From Rhabdothermincola sediminis (GTDB lineage Bacteria > Actinomycetota > Acidimicrobiia > Acidimicrobiales > Acidimicrobilacustridaceae): DNA of 64,000 bases. This document shows, piece by piece, positions 50,973 to 59,132 of this stretch. The number at the start of each line of letters is the position of its first letter. Position 1 is the first letter of the stretch. The notes beneath the pieces are model-generated. The model was not told the origin of the DNA. It did no database searches and saw nothing but the letters and a program-made list of their open reading frames with translations. The stretch lies in the NCBI RefSeq assembly GCF_014805525.1, contig NZ_JACFSZ010000006.1, positions 62,001 to 126,000 on the forward strand, written 5' to 3'. A program made the translations under genes and the position numbers.

Positions 50973-52109
50973 GTGCCCGAGCTGGTCGCCGCCGTCCTCG
51001 CCGGCCGACCCGGCGTCGACCTGCTCCTCGCCTGCTGGGATCGCGGTGATGCGGTGATGCCCGTCGATCCGAGGATGCCCCCTCCCGCCGTCGAGCGTCT
51101 GCTCGGCGCGATGCGCCCGCACCGCTTCATCGACGGCTCGGGAGCCGTGCAGACCTTGCCCGATCCCCTGCCGATCGAAGACGGTGACGCGCTGGTGATG
51201 GTGACCAGCGGGAGCACCGGCGACCCGAAAGGGGTGGTCCACACCCACCGCTCGGTCGAAGCCTCCGCCCAGGCGACCACCGAAGCCCTGGGCGTGGACC
51301 GCCACCGCGATCGCTGGTTGTGCTGCCTGCCGCTGGCCCACGTGGCCGGGCTCTCGGTGGTGCTGCGGGCCCGCTGGGCTTCGGTGCCCTGCGAGGTGAT
51401 CCGCACCTTCGACGCTGCGGAGGTCATGGCCGCGGCCCGCGAGCGGGGAGCCACCTTGACCACACTCGTGCCCACCGCACTCGCCCGGATCGACCCGTCC
51501 GCCTTCCGCCGCATCGTGGTCGGCGGCGCGGCACCGCCGGCCACCCTGCCCCCGAACGTGGTGGTCAGCTACGGCATGACCGAGACCGGCTCCGCGGTGG
51601 CCTACGACGGGTGGCCGCTGCCAGGCGTCGAGATCCGCATCGTCGATGGCGAGATCCAGCTGCGGGGGCCGATGCTGTTGCGCACCTACCGGGACGGTCA
51701 CAATCCCTGCACCCCCGACGGCTGGTTCCCGACCGACGATGCCGGCGCGTGGGACGACGAAGGCCGGCTCGTGGTGCACGGCAGGCGCGGAGACCTCATC
51801 ATCTCCGGTGGTGAGAACGTCTGGCCGGCGGAGGTCGAGCGGGTGCTGGGCGAGCACCCCGGGGTGAGGGAGGTGGCGGTCCACGGCCGGCCCGACCCCG
51901 AGTGGGGCCAGCGGGTGGTAGCGATCGTGGTGCCTGCCGATCCGTCCGAGCCGCCCCGGCTCGAGCAGCTGCGCGCCGCAGTGAAGGAGCAGCTCCCCGC
52001 GTACGCCGCACCACGGGAGCTCCAACTGGTCCCCGCGCTCCCCCGCTCCCCGCTCGGTAAGGTGATTCGCTCCCAGCTCCCCGCCGGGTCGGGGCCGAGC
52101 TCGAACTAG
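50973..52109 (+). CDS. menE: o-succinylbenzoate--CoA ligase
   Basis: The 378-residue enzyme is a short AMP-forming ligase, as actinobacterial MenE often is. It shows VMVTSGSTGDPKGVVHTH, WLCCLPLAHVAGLSVVLRA, VVSYGMTETGSAVA, FPTDDAGAWDDEGRLVVHG, IISGGENVWPAEVERVL and the catalytic Lys in SPLGKVIRSQL. The first 60 residues (LLACWDRGDAVMPVDPRMPP) are shortened relative to other ligases. The men cluster supports the substrate. Start GTG is 7 bases after TATCCT. Its stop TAG forms part of the next gene -10. Confidence 0.93.
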   Translation: MPELVAAVLAGRPGVDLLLACWDRGDAVMPVDPRMPPPAVERLLGAMRPHRFIDGSGAVQTLPDPLPIEDGDALVMVTSGSTGDPKGVVHTHRSVEASAQATTEALGVDRHRDRWLCCLPLAHVAGLSVVLRARWASVPCEVIRTFDAAEVMAAARERGATLTTLVPTALARIDPSAFRRIVVGGAAPPATLPPNVVVSYGMTETGSAVAYDGWPLPGVEIRIVDGEIQLRGPMLLRTYRDGHNPCTPDGWFPTDDAGAWDDEGRLVVHGRRGDLIISGGENVWPAEVERVLGEHPGVREVAVHGRPDPEWGQRVVAIVVPADPSEPPRLEQLRAAVKEQLPAYAAPRELQLVPALPRSPLGKVIRSQLPAGSGPSSN

Positions 52110-52112
52110 CCT
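52107..52112 (+). promoter_or_regulatory. predicted -10 (TAGCCT) of the GGDEF-EAL gene, built on the menE stop codon
   Basis: 9 bases before the GTG at 52122; its first three bases are the menE TAG. Confidence 0.4.
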
Positions 52113-52121
52113 GTGCCACCT

Positions 52122-54974
52122 GTGGAGATGCGGCGGGCAGGCCCGACGAGCGCTGCGTTGGAGCTCTTGGAGCTCCTCGGCCACCTCCCGGGACACCTGC
52201 TCACGGTGATCAGCGGGGACGGTCAACCCACCTACGTGACCCCCTCGGTCACCGACAGCCTCGGCTACAGCCCTGAGGAGTTCCTGGAACAGCTCCCGAC
52301 GCTGGTACACCCCGAGGATCTCGACCAAGCCCGTGTTGCCTGGATGGGCGTGATGGCCGCCCCCGACGCCCGAGTCGCCGTCACCGTCCGCCTCCGGCAC
52401 GCGGACGGTTCGTGGCGGTGGGTCGAAGCCGTCGGGGTCAACGCCGTCGACCATCCGGCGATCGGCGGGGTGCTGTGGAACTACCGCGACATCTCCGACA
52501 ACGTCCGCGCCGCGGCCACCCTTGCCGCCAGCGAACGCCGCTTCCGCACCATGCTCGAGCAGAGCTACGACCTGTTCCTCATCGTCGGGGGCGACCTGAC
52601 GATCCAGTGGGCGAACCCGGGGACCACGACGACCATGGGGTACGAGCCCGACGAGGTCACGGGCCTCAACGTGTTGGACTTCGTGCACCCTGACGACCAC
52701 GAGCTCGCCGCCCGCAACCTCCTCGCGGCGCTGGCGGGGACACCTCCGGCGGAGCCCACCGTCGTGCGGGCCCGTCGTCGCGACGGGTCGTGGATCTGGG
52801 TCGACGTGGTGGGCGCCGATCTGCGCGACCACGAGCTGGTCGGTGGCTTCGCGCTCTGCCTGCGCGAGGTCACCCACCGCCAGGAGGCCGAGCGACGGGT
52901 TCGCCGCAGCGAGGAGCGGTTCCGGGCGCTGGTGCAGAACGCCGCCGACTCCATCGTCGTACTCGGCTCCGACGGCACCATCGAGTACGTGGGAGGTGAG
53001 CGGCAGCTCTTCGGGCGGGCCGCCCACGAGGTGGTGGGACACGACAGCGTCGAGTGGGTGCACCCCGACGACCTCCCTCGCCTGGCGCGCGAGCTCGGCG
53101 AGGTCGCGAGCGTGCCTGGCGCCAGCCGCCAGAGCACGTTCCGGGTGCTCAGCGGGGAGGGGCGCTGGCGGTGGGCCGAGACGACCGTCACGAACATGAC
53201 CGACAACCCTGCGGTCGGTGGCATCGTGGCCAACGTCCGAGACGTCACCGATCGGATCGAGGCCGAACAGGACGCGCAGCGTCTCATCCAGCTCTTCGAA
53301 GCCACCGAGGACCAGGTCGGTATCACCGACCCGAACGGCCGCCTGCTCATGTTGAACGCCGCGGCCCGCAACCACCTGGGCCTCGATCCCCACGAACCAC
53401 TCCCCGAGGTCGACCTGCACTCGTTCTTCCCCCCATGGGAACGCCATCGCGTCGACCACGAACTCATCCCCACGCTCATCGAGCGGGGATCGTGGAGCGG
53501 CGAGCTCGAGATCGCCCGGCCCGGCAGCGACGAGACGCTCCCGGTGCTGGCCCAGCTCCTGGCGCACCGAGACCCTGCGGGACGCATCGAGTACTTCAGC
53601 GCCGTGTTGCGGGACATCAGCGAACGCAAGGCCTTCGAGGCCCAACTCGAGCACGCGGCGACCCACGACCCGCTCACCGGCTTGCCGAACCGGGCCTTGC
53701 TTCTCGACCGGCTCACCATGGCCCTGGCCCGGGCGCGACGGCATCGCACGCTGGCGGCGGTGCTGTTCCTCGACCTCGATCACTTCAAGGTGATCAACGA
53801 CAGTCACGGCCATTCGCTCGGGGACCAGCTGCTCGCCGCCATCGCCCAGCGGCTCACCGCCGCCCTACGACCCGATGACACCGTGGCCCGGTTCGGAGGG
53901 GATGAGTTCGTGGTGCTCTGCGAGGAGCTGCGCAACGAGACCCAGGCGCTGGTCGTCGCCCGACGGATCCTGAAAGCTCTGGAAGAGGTCTTCGAGATCG
54001 GCGGCACCGAGATCTTCGTCGGGGCGAGCATCGGCATCTCCTATTTCCGGGCCGACGGCGGTAGTGAGGCCACCTCCGAGACGCTGCTGCGGGAGGCCGA
54101 CGCCGCGATGTACCGAGCCAAGGACCGGGGCCGGGCCCAGATCGCGGTGTTCGACGAGACGCTCCGATCGCGCAACCTCCGCCGGTTGGACACCGAGACC
54201 GCGCTGCGACGAGCGCTGGAGCGAGACGAGCTGGCGGTGCACTTCCAGCCCATCGTCGACCTGGCCTCCGGACGGGTCCGGGAGCTGGAGGCGCTGGTGC
54301 GCTGGAACCACCCCGATCGTGGCCTGCTGCTACCGACGGAGTTCATCCCCATCGCCGAGGAGACCGGGCTGATCATCCCCATCGGTACCCGGGTCCTCGA
54401 GGAATCGTGCGTGCAGCTCTCACGCTGGCAGCAGGCGTTCCCCGACCTGCAACCGGTCAGCATCTCGGTGAACCTGTCCGGTCGCCAGCTCGGAGACCCC
54501 GACCTGCCGGACCAGCTCGCGAGGATCATGGCCCGCACCGGTGTGCAGCCGGAACAGATCGTGCTGGAGATCACCGAGAGCGTGCTCATGGACGACGTCG
54601 AGTTCTCCCACCAGACGCTGGCCCGGCTGAAGACCTTGCGGGTGCGCCTCGCCGTCGACGACTTCGGCACCGGATACTCCTCGCTCAGCTACCTGCGCAC
54701 CTTCCCGGTCGATGTCCTGAAGGTCGACCGTTCGTTCGTCGCGGGCCTCGGCACCGAGGGTGGCGACGAGGCGATCGTCGCTGCGATCATCCGCCTGACC
54801 CACACGCTTGGTCTGGAAGCGGTGGCGGAGGGGGTGGAGACCGCAGCCCAGCTCGAGCGGCTGCAGGTCCTCGGCTGTGATCTGGCCCAGGGCTATCACC
54901 TCTCTCGGCCCATCCCCGCCGGTGAGGTGACCTCGGTACTGGGGCGGATCCTGGTCACCGAGCCGCGCCGCTGA
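52122..54974 (+). CDS. four-PAS diguanylate cyclase/phosphodiesterase
   Basis: A soluble c-di-GMP protein of about 950 residues with no membrane segment. Four PAS modules come first (about residues 25-130, 140-255, 262-380, 390-505), the first three each with VHPED/VHPDD and RRDGSWxW-like motifs. The GGDEF domain follows with an intact RFGGDEF at about 592-596 and an RPDD inhibitory site five residues before it. The EAL domain has ELEALVRWNHP, ITESVLMDD and VDDFGTGYSSLSYLR, so both activities look possible. The start GTG at 52122 is chosen for its distance to TAGCCT; a GTG at 52113 and an ATG at 52128 are alternatives. Confidence 0.93.
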   Translation: MEMRRAGPTSAALELLELLGHLPGHLLTVISGDGQPTYVTPSVTDSLGYSPEEFLEQLPTLVHPEDLDQARVAWMGVMAAPDARVAVTVRLRHADGSWRWVEAVGVNAVDHPAIGGVLWNYRDISDNVRAAATLAASERRFRTMLEQSYDLFLIVGGDLTIQWANPGTTTTMGYEPDEVTGLNVLDFVHPDDHELAARNLLAALAGTPPAEPTVVRARRRDGSWIWVDVVGADLRDHELVGGFALCLREVTHRQEAERRVRRSEERFRALVQNAADSIVVLGSDGTIEYVGGERQLFGRAAHEVVGHDSVEWVHPDDLPRLARELGEVASVPGASRQSTFRVLSGEGRWRWAETTVTNMTDNPAVGGIVANVRDVTDRIEAEQDAQRLIQLFEATEDQVGITDPNGRLLMLNAAARNHLGLDPHEPLPEVDLHSFFPPWERHRVDHELIPTLIERGSWSGELEIARPGSDETLPVLAQLLAHRDPAGRIEYFSAVLRDISERKAFEAQLEHAATHDPLTGLPNRALLLDRLTMALARARRHRTLAAVLFLDLDHFKVINDSHGHSLGDQLLAAIAQRLTAALRPDDTVARFGGDEFVVLCEELRNETQALVVARRILKALEEVFEIGGTEIFVGASIGISYFRADGGSEATSETLLREADAAMYRAKDRGRAQIAVFDETLRSRNLRRLDTETALRRALERDELAVHFQPIVDLASGRVRELEALVRWNHPDRGLLLPTEFIPIAEETGLIIPIGTRVLEESCVQLSRWQQAFPDLQPVSISVNLSGRQLGDPDLPDQLARIMARTGVQPEQIVLEITESVLMDDVEFSHQTLARLKTLRVRLAVDDFGTGYSSLSYLRTFPVDVLKVDRSFVAGLGTEGGDEAIVAAIIRLTHTLGLEAVAEGVETAAQLERLQVLGCDLAQGYHLSRPIPAGEVTSVLGRILVTEPRR

Positions 54975-55016
54975 GCGGCGCCGGTCGGTCACCGGGTTGC
55001 CCGACGGTCCAGCTTC

Positions 55017-55760
55017 TCAGGCCCGCAGGAGCATGCCCCCGTCGACGACGAGCGTTGCTCCGGTGATCCAGCTGGCGGCGTCGGAGCAGAGGAACAACGC
55101 GGCCTGCGCGACGTCGTCGGGCTCCCCGAGGCGGCGCATCGGCACGTGCCGGGCGATGGCGTCCTCGTCGGGCTCCCACAGGGCGCGGGCCATGTCGGTC
55201 TTGACCAGGCCGGGGGCGATCGCGTTCACCCGGACCGTCGGTGCCAGCTCCGAGGCCAGGTTGCGTGTCAGGTGCAGCAGCGCGGCCTTCGTCCCGTTGT
55301 AGATCCCGATCGAGTGCTCGACGCTCATCCCGCCGATGGAGGCGATGTTGAGGACCACCCCACCGGTTTCGGACATCGCTGCCCGCCAGGCGTGCTGGGT
55401 CCACACCAGGGGACCGCGCCAGTTGACCTCGACCGTCTTGTCGAACCGGGCCAGGTCGATGCCGAGCGTGGGGCCGAAGTACGGATTGGTCGCCGCGTTG
55501 TTGACGAGGATGTCAAGGCCGCCGAAGCGCTCGATGGTCGAGGTCACGCAGGCCTCGGCCTGCGCGGGATCTCCCGCGTGGGCGGCGTGCACCGCGACGT
55601 TGCCCGCCATCTGCGACGCGGCCTGTTCCAGCGCATCTTGCTTCCGCGAGGACAGCATCACGTTGGCCCCCGAAGCCGCCAGCTCCGCGGCGATTGCCCG
55701 CCCGATGCCCTTGGACGCGCCGGTCACGAGCGCGGTCTTGCCGTCCAGCCTGATCTCCAT
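55017..55760 (-). CDS. short-chain dehydrogenase/reductase
   Basis: The 247-residue classical SDR has ALVTGASKGIGRAIAAELAA for the cofactor, NNAATNP, and the catalytic NIASIGGMSVEHSIGIYNGTK with Ser, Tyr and Lys. It ends LVVDGGMLLRA. The presence of LSSRKQDALEQ after strand two (Arg-Lys) suggests NADP preference. Substrate unknown; relatives include 3-oxoacyl reductases and alcohol dehydrogenases. The ATG at 55760 follows TAGCCT (55767-55772) by six bases. It is divergent from the DUF255 gene. Confidence 0.9.
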   Translation of the reverse strand: MEIRLDGKTALVTGASKGIGRAIAAELAASGANVMLSSRKQDALEQAASQMAGNVAVHAAHAGDPAQAEACVTSTIERFGGLDILVNNAATNPYFGPTLGIDLARFDKTVEVNWRGPLVWTQHAWRAAMSETGGVVLNIASIGGMSVEHSIGIYNGTKAALLHLTRNLASELAPTVRVNAIAPGLVKTDMARALWEPDEDAIARHVPMRRLGEPDDVAQAALFLCSDAASWITGATLVVDGGMLLRA

Positions 55761-55766
55761 CGGGCC

Positions 55767-55772
55767 AGGCTA
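55767..55772 (-). promoter_or_regulatory. predicted -10 (TAGCCT) of the SDR gene
   Basis: 6 bases before its ATG. Confidence 0.45.
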
Positions 55773-55780
55773 ACCACCGG

Positions 55781-55786
55781 TAGCGT
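55781..55786 (+). promoter_or_regulatory. predicted -10 (TAGCGT) of the DUF255 gene
   Basis: 6 bases before its ATG. Confidence 0.45.
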
Positions 55787-55792
55787 GAGCTC

Positions 55793-57778
55793 ATGGCCAA
55801 CCGCCTCGCTCGGGAGACGAGCCCGTACCTCCGCCAGCACGCCGGCAACCCGGTCGACTGGTATCCCTGGGGCGAGGAGGCCTTCGCCGAGGCGCGACGG
55901 CGCGACGTGCCCGTCCTGCTCTCGGTCGGCTACTCGTCGTGCCACTGGTGCCACGTCATGGCGCACGAATCCTTCGAGGATCCCGACACGGCGGCGGTCA
56001 TGAACGAGCTGTTCGTCAACGTCAAGGTCGACCGCGAGGAACGCCCCGATGTCGACGCGATCTACATGGAGGCGGTGCAGGCCATGACCGGCCACGGCGG
56101 CTGGCCGATGACGGTCTTCCTCACCCCCGACGGTCGGCCCTTCTTCGGCGGCACCTACTTCCCGCGCACCGCTCGCGGGGGCATGATCGCCTTCACCGAC
56201 CTGCTGGCCCGCATCGCGCAGGTATGGCGGGAGCGGCGCGACGACGTCGTGGGCCAAGCCCATGAGCTCACCGAGGCCATCAGCCGGACCAGCCGGCTGC
56301 AACCCGGCGAGGACCTGCCCGGTTCCGAGGCCCTCCGGGCAGCCGGCGCGGAGCTGCGGCGCCAGTTCGATCCCGAGTGGGGCGGCTTCGGCCGCGCCCC
56401 CAAGTTCCCGCAAGGCATGAGCCTCGACCTGCTGCTGCGGCTCCACGTTCACGACCGGTCGCCGGAGACGCTTGAGATGGTCACCACCTCGTTGGATGCC
56501 ATGGCCTCCGGCGGGATCTACGACCACCTCGGCGGAGGGTTCGCCCGGTACTCGACCGACGCCAGCTGGCTGGTCCCCCACTTCGAGAAGATGCTCTACG
56601 ACCAGGCGCTGCTGGCCCGGGTGTACCTCCACGCCTGGCAGCTGACCGGTGAGCCCCGTTACCGCCAGGTGGTCGAGGAGACGGTCGGCTACGTCCTGCG
56701 CGACCTGCGGCACCCGGAAGGCGGCTTCTACTCGGCGGAGGATGCGGACTCCGAAGGCGTGGAGGGCAAGTTCTACGTGTGGACCGACGCGCAGATCCGC
56801 TCGGTGCTCGGCGACGACGCCGATGCGGCGATCGAGTGGTGGGGGGTCACGCCCCGCGGCAACTGGGAGGGCACGAACATCCTGTGGCGCCCGGTGCGCG
56901 GAGACCTGATCCGGCCCGAGGTCATCGAGGCGGCCCGCCAGCGGCTCTTCGAGGCCCGCCGGGTCCGTGTACGGCCCGGTCTCGACGACAAGGTGCTCAC
57001 CGAGTGGAACGGGCTCATGCTGGCGACCTTGGCGGAGGCCGCAGCAGCCACCGGGAACGCCTCCTGGCTGTCGGCGGCGGACGCGAACGCCGAGTTCCTC
57101 CTCGAGCACCTCCGCGGTGACGGCGGTCGGTGGATGCGGTCATGGCAGGCAGAGGGAGGAGCGCGCCACCTCGCAGTGGCGGCGGACTACGGCGCCCTGC
57201 TCGACGCGTTCGTCCGCCTGGCGGAGGCGACCGGTCGTGCCCGGTGGATCGACGAGGCCCGGGCGGTGGCGGACGGGTTGCTGGAGCGATTCTGGGACCG
57301 CGAGTGCGGTGGGGTGTTCACCACCGGTGACGACGCCGAGCCGCTCGTGACCCGCCCCAAGGACCTCATGGACAACGCCACCCCCAGCGCCAACAGCCTG
57401 GTAGCGAACGGCCTCTTGCGCCTCGCGGCCCTCACCGGCGAGGTGCGGTACCACGAGCGGGCGGAGACGATCCTCCGTCTGCTGGGCGATCTCGTGGCTC
57501 GCCACCCGACCGCGTTCGGCCACCTGCTGGCCGCGGTCGACCTGCTCGCCACCGGGCCGACCGAGATCGCCGTGGTGGGTGACCGGCCCGATCTCCTCGG
57601 GGAGGTCCGCTCGCGTTTCCTGCCGAACGTGGTCCTGGCGTGGGGCGAGCCGTACGACTCGCCCTTGTGGGAAGGCCGCACCGGCCACGACGGGACCGGC
57701 CGGGCCTACGTGTGCCGCCACTACACCTGCCTGGCCCCGGTCACGACCGCCGAAGCCCTGGCCGCCCAGCTCGCCTGA
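55793..57778 (+). CDS. thioredoxin-like DUF255 protein (YyaL/SPATA20 family)
   Basis: A 661-residue protein of the widespread DUF255 family. Its N-terminal thioredoxin fold has the hallmark [20 protein letters not shown] with a CxxC-type CHWC site, preceded by [21 protein letters not shown]. The rest is an alpha/alpha-toroid like a glycosidase or epimerase: [52 protein letters not shown] and [17 protein letters not shown]. No biochemical function is firmly known for the family. It is cytosolic by sequence. Confidence 0.93.
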   Translation: MANRLARETSPYLRQHAGNPVDWYPWGEEAFAEARRRDVPVLLSVGYSSCHWCHVMAHESFEDPDTAAVMNELFVNVKVDREERPDVDAIYMEAVQAMTGHGGWPMTVFLTPDGRPFFGGTYFPRTARGGMIAFTDLLARIAQVWRERRDDVVGQAHELTEAISRTSRLQPGEDLPGSEALRAAGAELRRQFDPEWGGFGRAPKFPQGMSLDLLLRLHVHDRSPETLEMVTTSLDAMASGGIYDHLGGGFARYSTDASWLVPHFEKMLYDQALLARVYLHAWQLTGEPRYRQVVEETVGYVLRDLRHPEGGFYSAEDADSEGVEGKFYVWTDAQIRSVLGDDADAAIEWWGVTPRGNWEGTNILWRPVRGDLIRPEVIEAARQRLFEARRVRVRPGLDDKVLTEWNGLMLATLAEAAAATGNASWLSAADANAEFLLEHLRGDGGRWMRSWQAEGGARHLAVAADYGALLDAFVRLAEATGRARWIDEARAVADGLLERFWDRECGGVFTTGDDAEPLVTRPKDLMDNATPSANSLVANGLLRLAALTGEVRYHERAETILRLLGDLVARHPTAFGHLLAAVDLLATGPTEIAVVGDRPDLLGEVRSRFLPNVVLAWGEPYDSPLWEGRTGHDGTGRAYVCRHYTCLAPVTTAEALAAQLA

Positions 57779-57788
57779 CCGGGCCCGC

Positions 57789-58388
57789 TCACCACCGGCC
57801 CCGGTGGACCACCTCATCGAGGGGCCGGCGGCGACGCTGGAGCGACCGGCTCGGCCCGTGCGGAGCCGGGAAGCCGATGGCGATGGTGCCGATCGGGTGC
57901 AAGCCGGCGGGCACCCCGAACTCCCGCATGACCGCTCCCTCCCGCTCGAACAGCCCGAAGAAGAGCGCGCCCAACCCCTCGTCCACCGCTGCCAGCAGGA
58001 TCGACATCGCCAGGAACGAGGTGTCGACGAGCCAGTACGGCACCGGCCAGCGGTCGGCCGACTCGCCGAGACGGCTGCGGGCCTTGTCCGGCTCGGCGTA
58101 GCGCCGGAGGTAGGCGGCTGGATCCGCCAGCGGGATCACAAGCACCGGGACGTGCAGCAGGCCCGGCCAGGGGAAGGCCTCCCGCCGCTGCGGTGGCAGG
58201 CAGACGTCCCAGTAGCGGCCGGTCTGCTCCGGCCCCTCGAGGAGGAGCAGCTCCCAGCCCTGGGTGTTGCCGGCCGAGGGTGCTCGCAGCCCGGCGAGGA
58301 GGATCCGATCCAGCACCGCTGCCGGCACCGGCCGGGGGTCGAAGGCGCGCACCATCCGCCGGCGGCGGATCACCTCGTGCAGTTCCAC
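57789..58388 (-). CDS. nitroreductase-family flavoprotein
   Basis: The 199-residue FMN protein starts ELHEVIRRRRMVRAFDPRPV, the usual FMN phosphate-binding beginning, with RAPSAGNTQGWELLLL next and SILLAAVDEGLGALFFGLFERE, GVPAGLHPIGTIAIGFPAP later. It probably reduces a nitro, quinone or unsaturated compound with NAD(P)H. Actinobacterial relatives of this length often lack a known substrate. Its stop is ten bases from the convergent DUF255 gene. No promoter-like hexamer stands out near the ATG. Confidence 0.88.
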   Translation of the reverse strand: MELHEVIRRRRMVRAFDPRPVPAAVLDRILLAGLRAPSAGNTQGWELLLLEGPEQTGRYWDVCLPPQRREAFPWPGLLHVPVLVIPLADPAAYLRRYAEPDKARSRLGESADRWPVPYWLVDTSFLAMSILLAAVDEGLGALFFGLFEREGAVMREFGVPAGLHPIGTIAIGFPAPHGPSRSLQRRRRPLDEVVHRGRW

Positions 58389-58417
58389 GGCCGCGACCGG
58401 GGCGGGGCCCCGGGACC

Positions 58418-59092
58418 TCAGGCGAGCTTGGCCAGGAACTCGGCCATCGCCCAGCCGAAGGCGATCAGCGAGTCGCCCCGCTTGGTGTCGAGCTGGCCGA
58501 AGAGGGCCTCCACCGACGGATCGACCGCCTCGGGCTTGAGGCTCTCGTGGTCCAGGACCAGCGGGAAGGTGTTGTCGCCGATCGTGATGAAGTCCCGATC
58601 GTTGTAGCTGCCGTTCTCGATGCCGAACCGCTTGGCGAGCCGGCGCCCCCAGGCCCGCTCCTCCCCCGTGGCCTTGTGGCCGGGACGGGGGATCACGTCG
58701 GTGAGGCTCTTGAAGGCCTCGAACCCCCCGGCGTTCGTGAACCGGGTGCCCACGAGCACGTCCTCGTCGGGGAAGGCGAGCACGGCCCGGCGGTACAGGT
58801 CCGTCATCACGGCCCGCAGGACCGCGTCACGCTTGGCGGTGCGCTTGATCGACGCGAGGCCGACGAGCACCGCCGGCGTCCCCCCGATGCGCTCGAGGGT
58901 GGCGAAGGCGAAGCCCTTGAGCGGGTTGCCGTCACGCACCAGCGTGACGAGCACCCAGGCCTCCGCCTGCTTGGACAGCAGCCCCACCTCGAACCGGCTC
59001 GGCCCCTCGGCGCACAAGTCGGCCATCTCGGACAGCTCGGAATCGCTCAGCGCCGTGCAGTCCTTGGTCGTCGCTTGGATTGCCACGGCCAT
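58418..59092 (-). CDS. protein of unknown function (224 aa), possibly acetyltransferase-like
   Basis: A soluble alpha/beta protein without signal peptide. A central part, LGLLSKQ-like FEVGLLSKQAEAWVLVTLVR, then GNPLKGFAFATLERIGGTPA and a helix (SIKRTAKRDAVLRAVMTDLY), has the strand-strand-helix order of GNAT folds. A clear acetyl-CoA loop is missing. Conserved-looking stretches are TRFTNAGGFEAFKSLTDVIP and ENGSYNDRDFITIGDNTFPL. The C-terminus is helical (LIAFGWAMAEFLAKLA). GACTAT lies six bases before an in-frame GTG at 59086, so the true start may be two codons later than the ATG used. Function not assigned. Confidence 0.7.
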   Translation of the reverse strand: MAVAIQATTKDCTALSDSELSEMADLCAEGPSRFEVGLLSKQAEAWVLVTLVRDGNPLKGFAFATLERIGGTPAVLVGLASIKRTAKRDAVLRAVMTDLYRRAVLAFPDEDVLVGTRFTNAGGFEAFKSLTDVIPRPGHKATGEERAWGRRLAKRFGIENGSYNDRDFITIGDNTFPLVLDHESLKPEAVDPSVEALFGQLDTKRGDSLIAFGWAMAEFLAKLA

Positions 59093-59132
59093 ATAGTCCA
59101 GCGGCCTCGGCCGCCAGGTGCAACTCGGTCCG

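Noticed and set aside
50910-53813. 967-codon open frame on the minus strand across menE and the GGDEF-EAL gene
   Set aside because: The product is His/Gly/Val-rich low-complexity sequence; the plus strand holds two clear enzymes. It is a GC-driven shadow.
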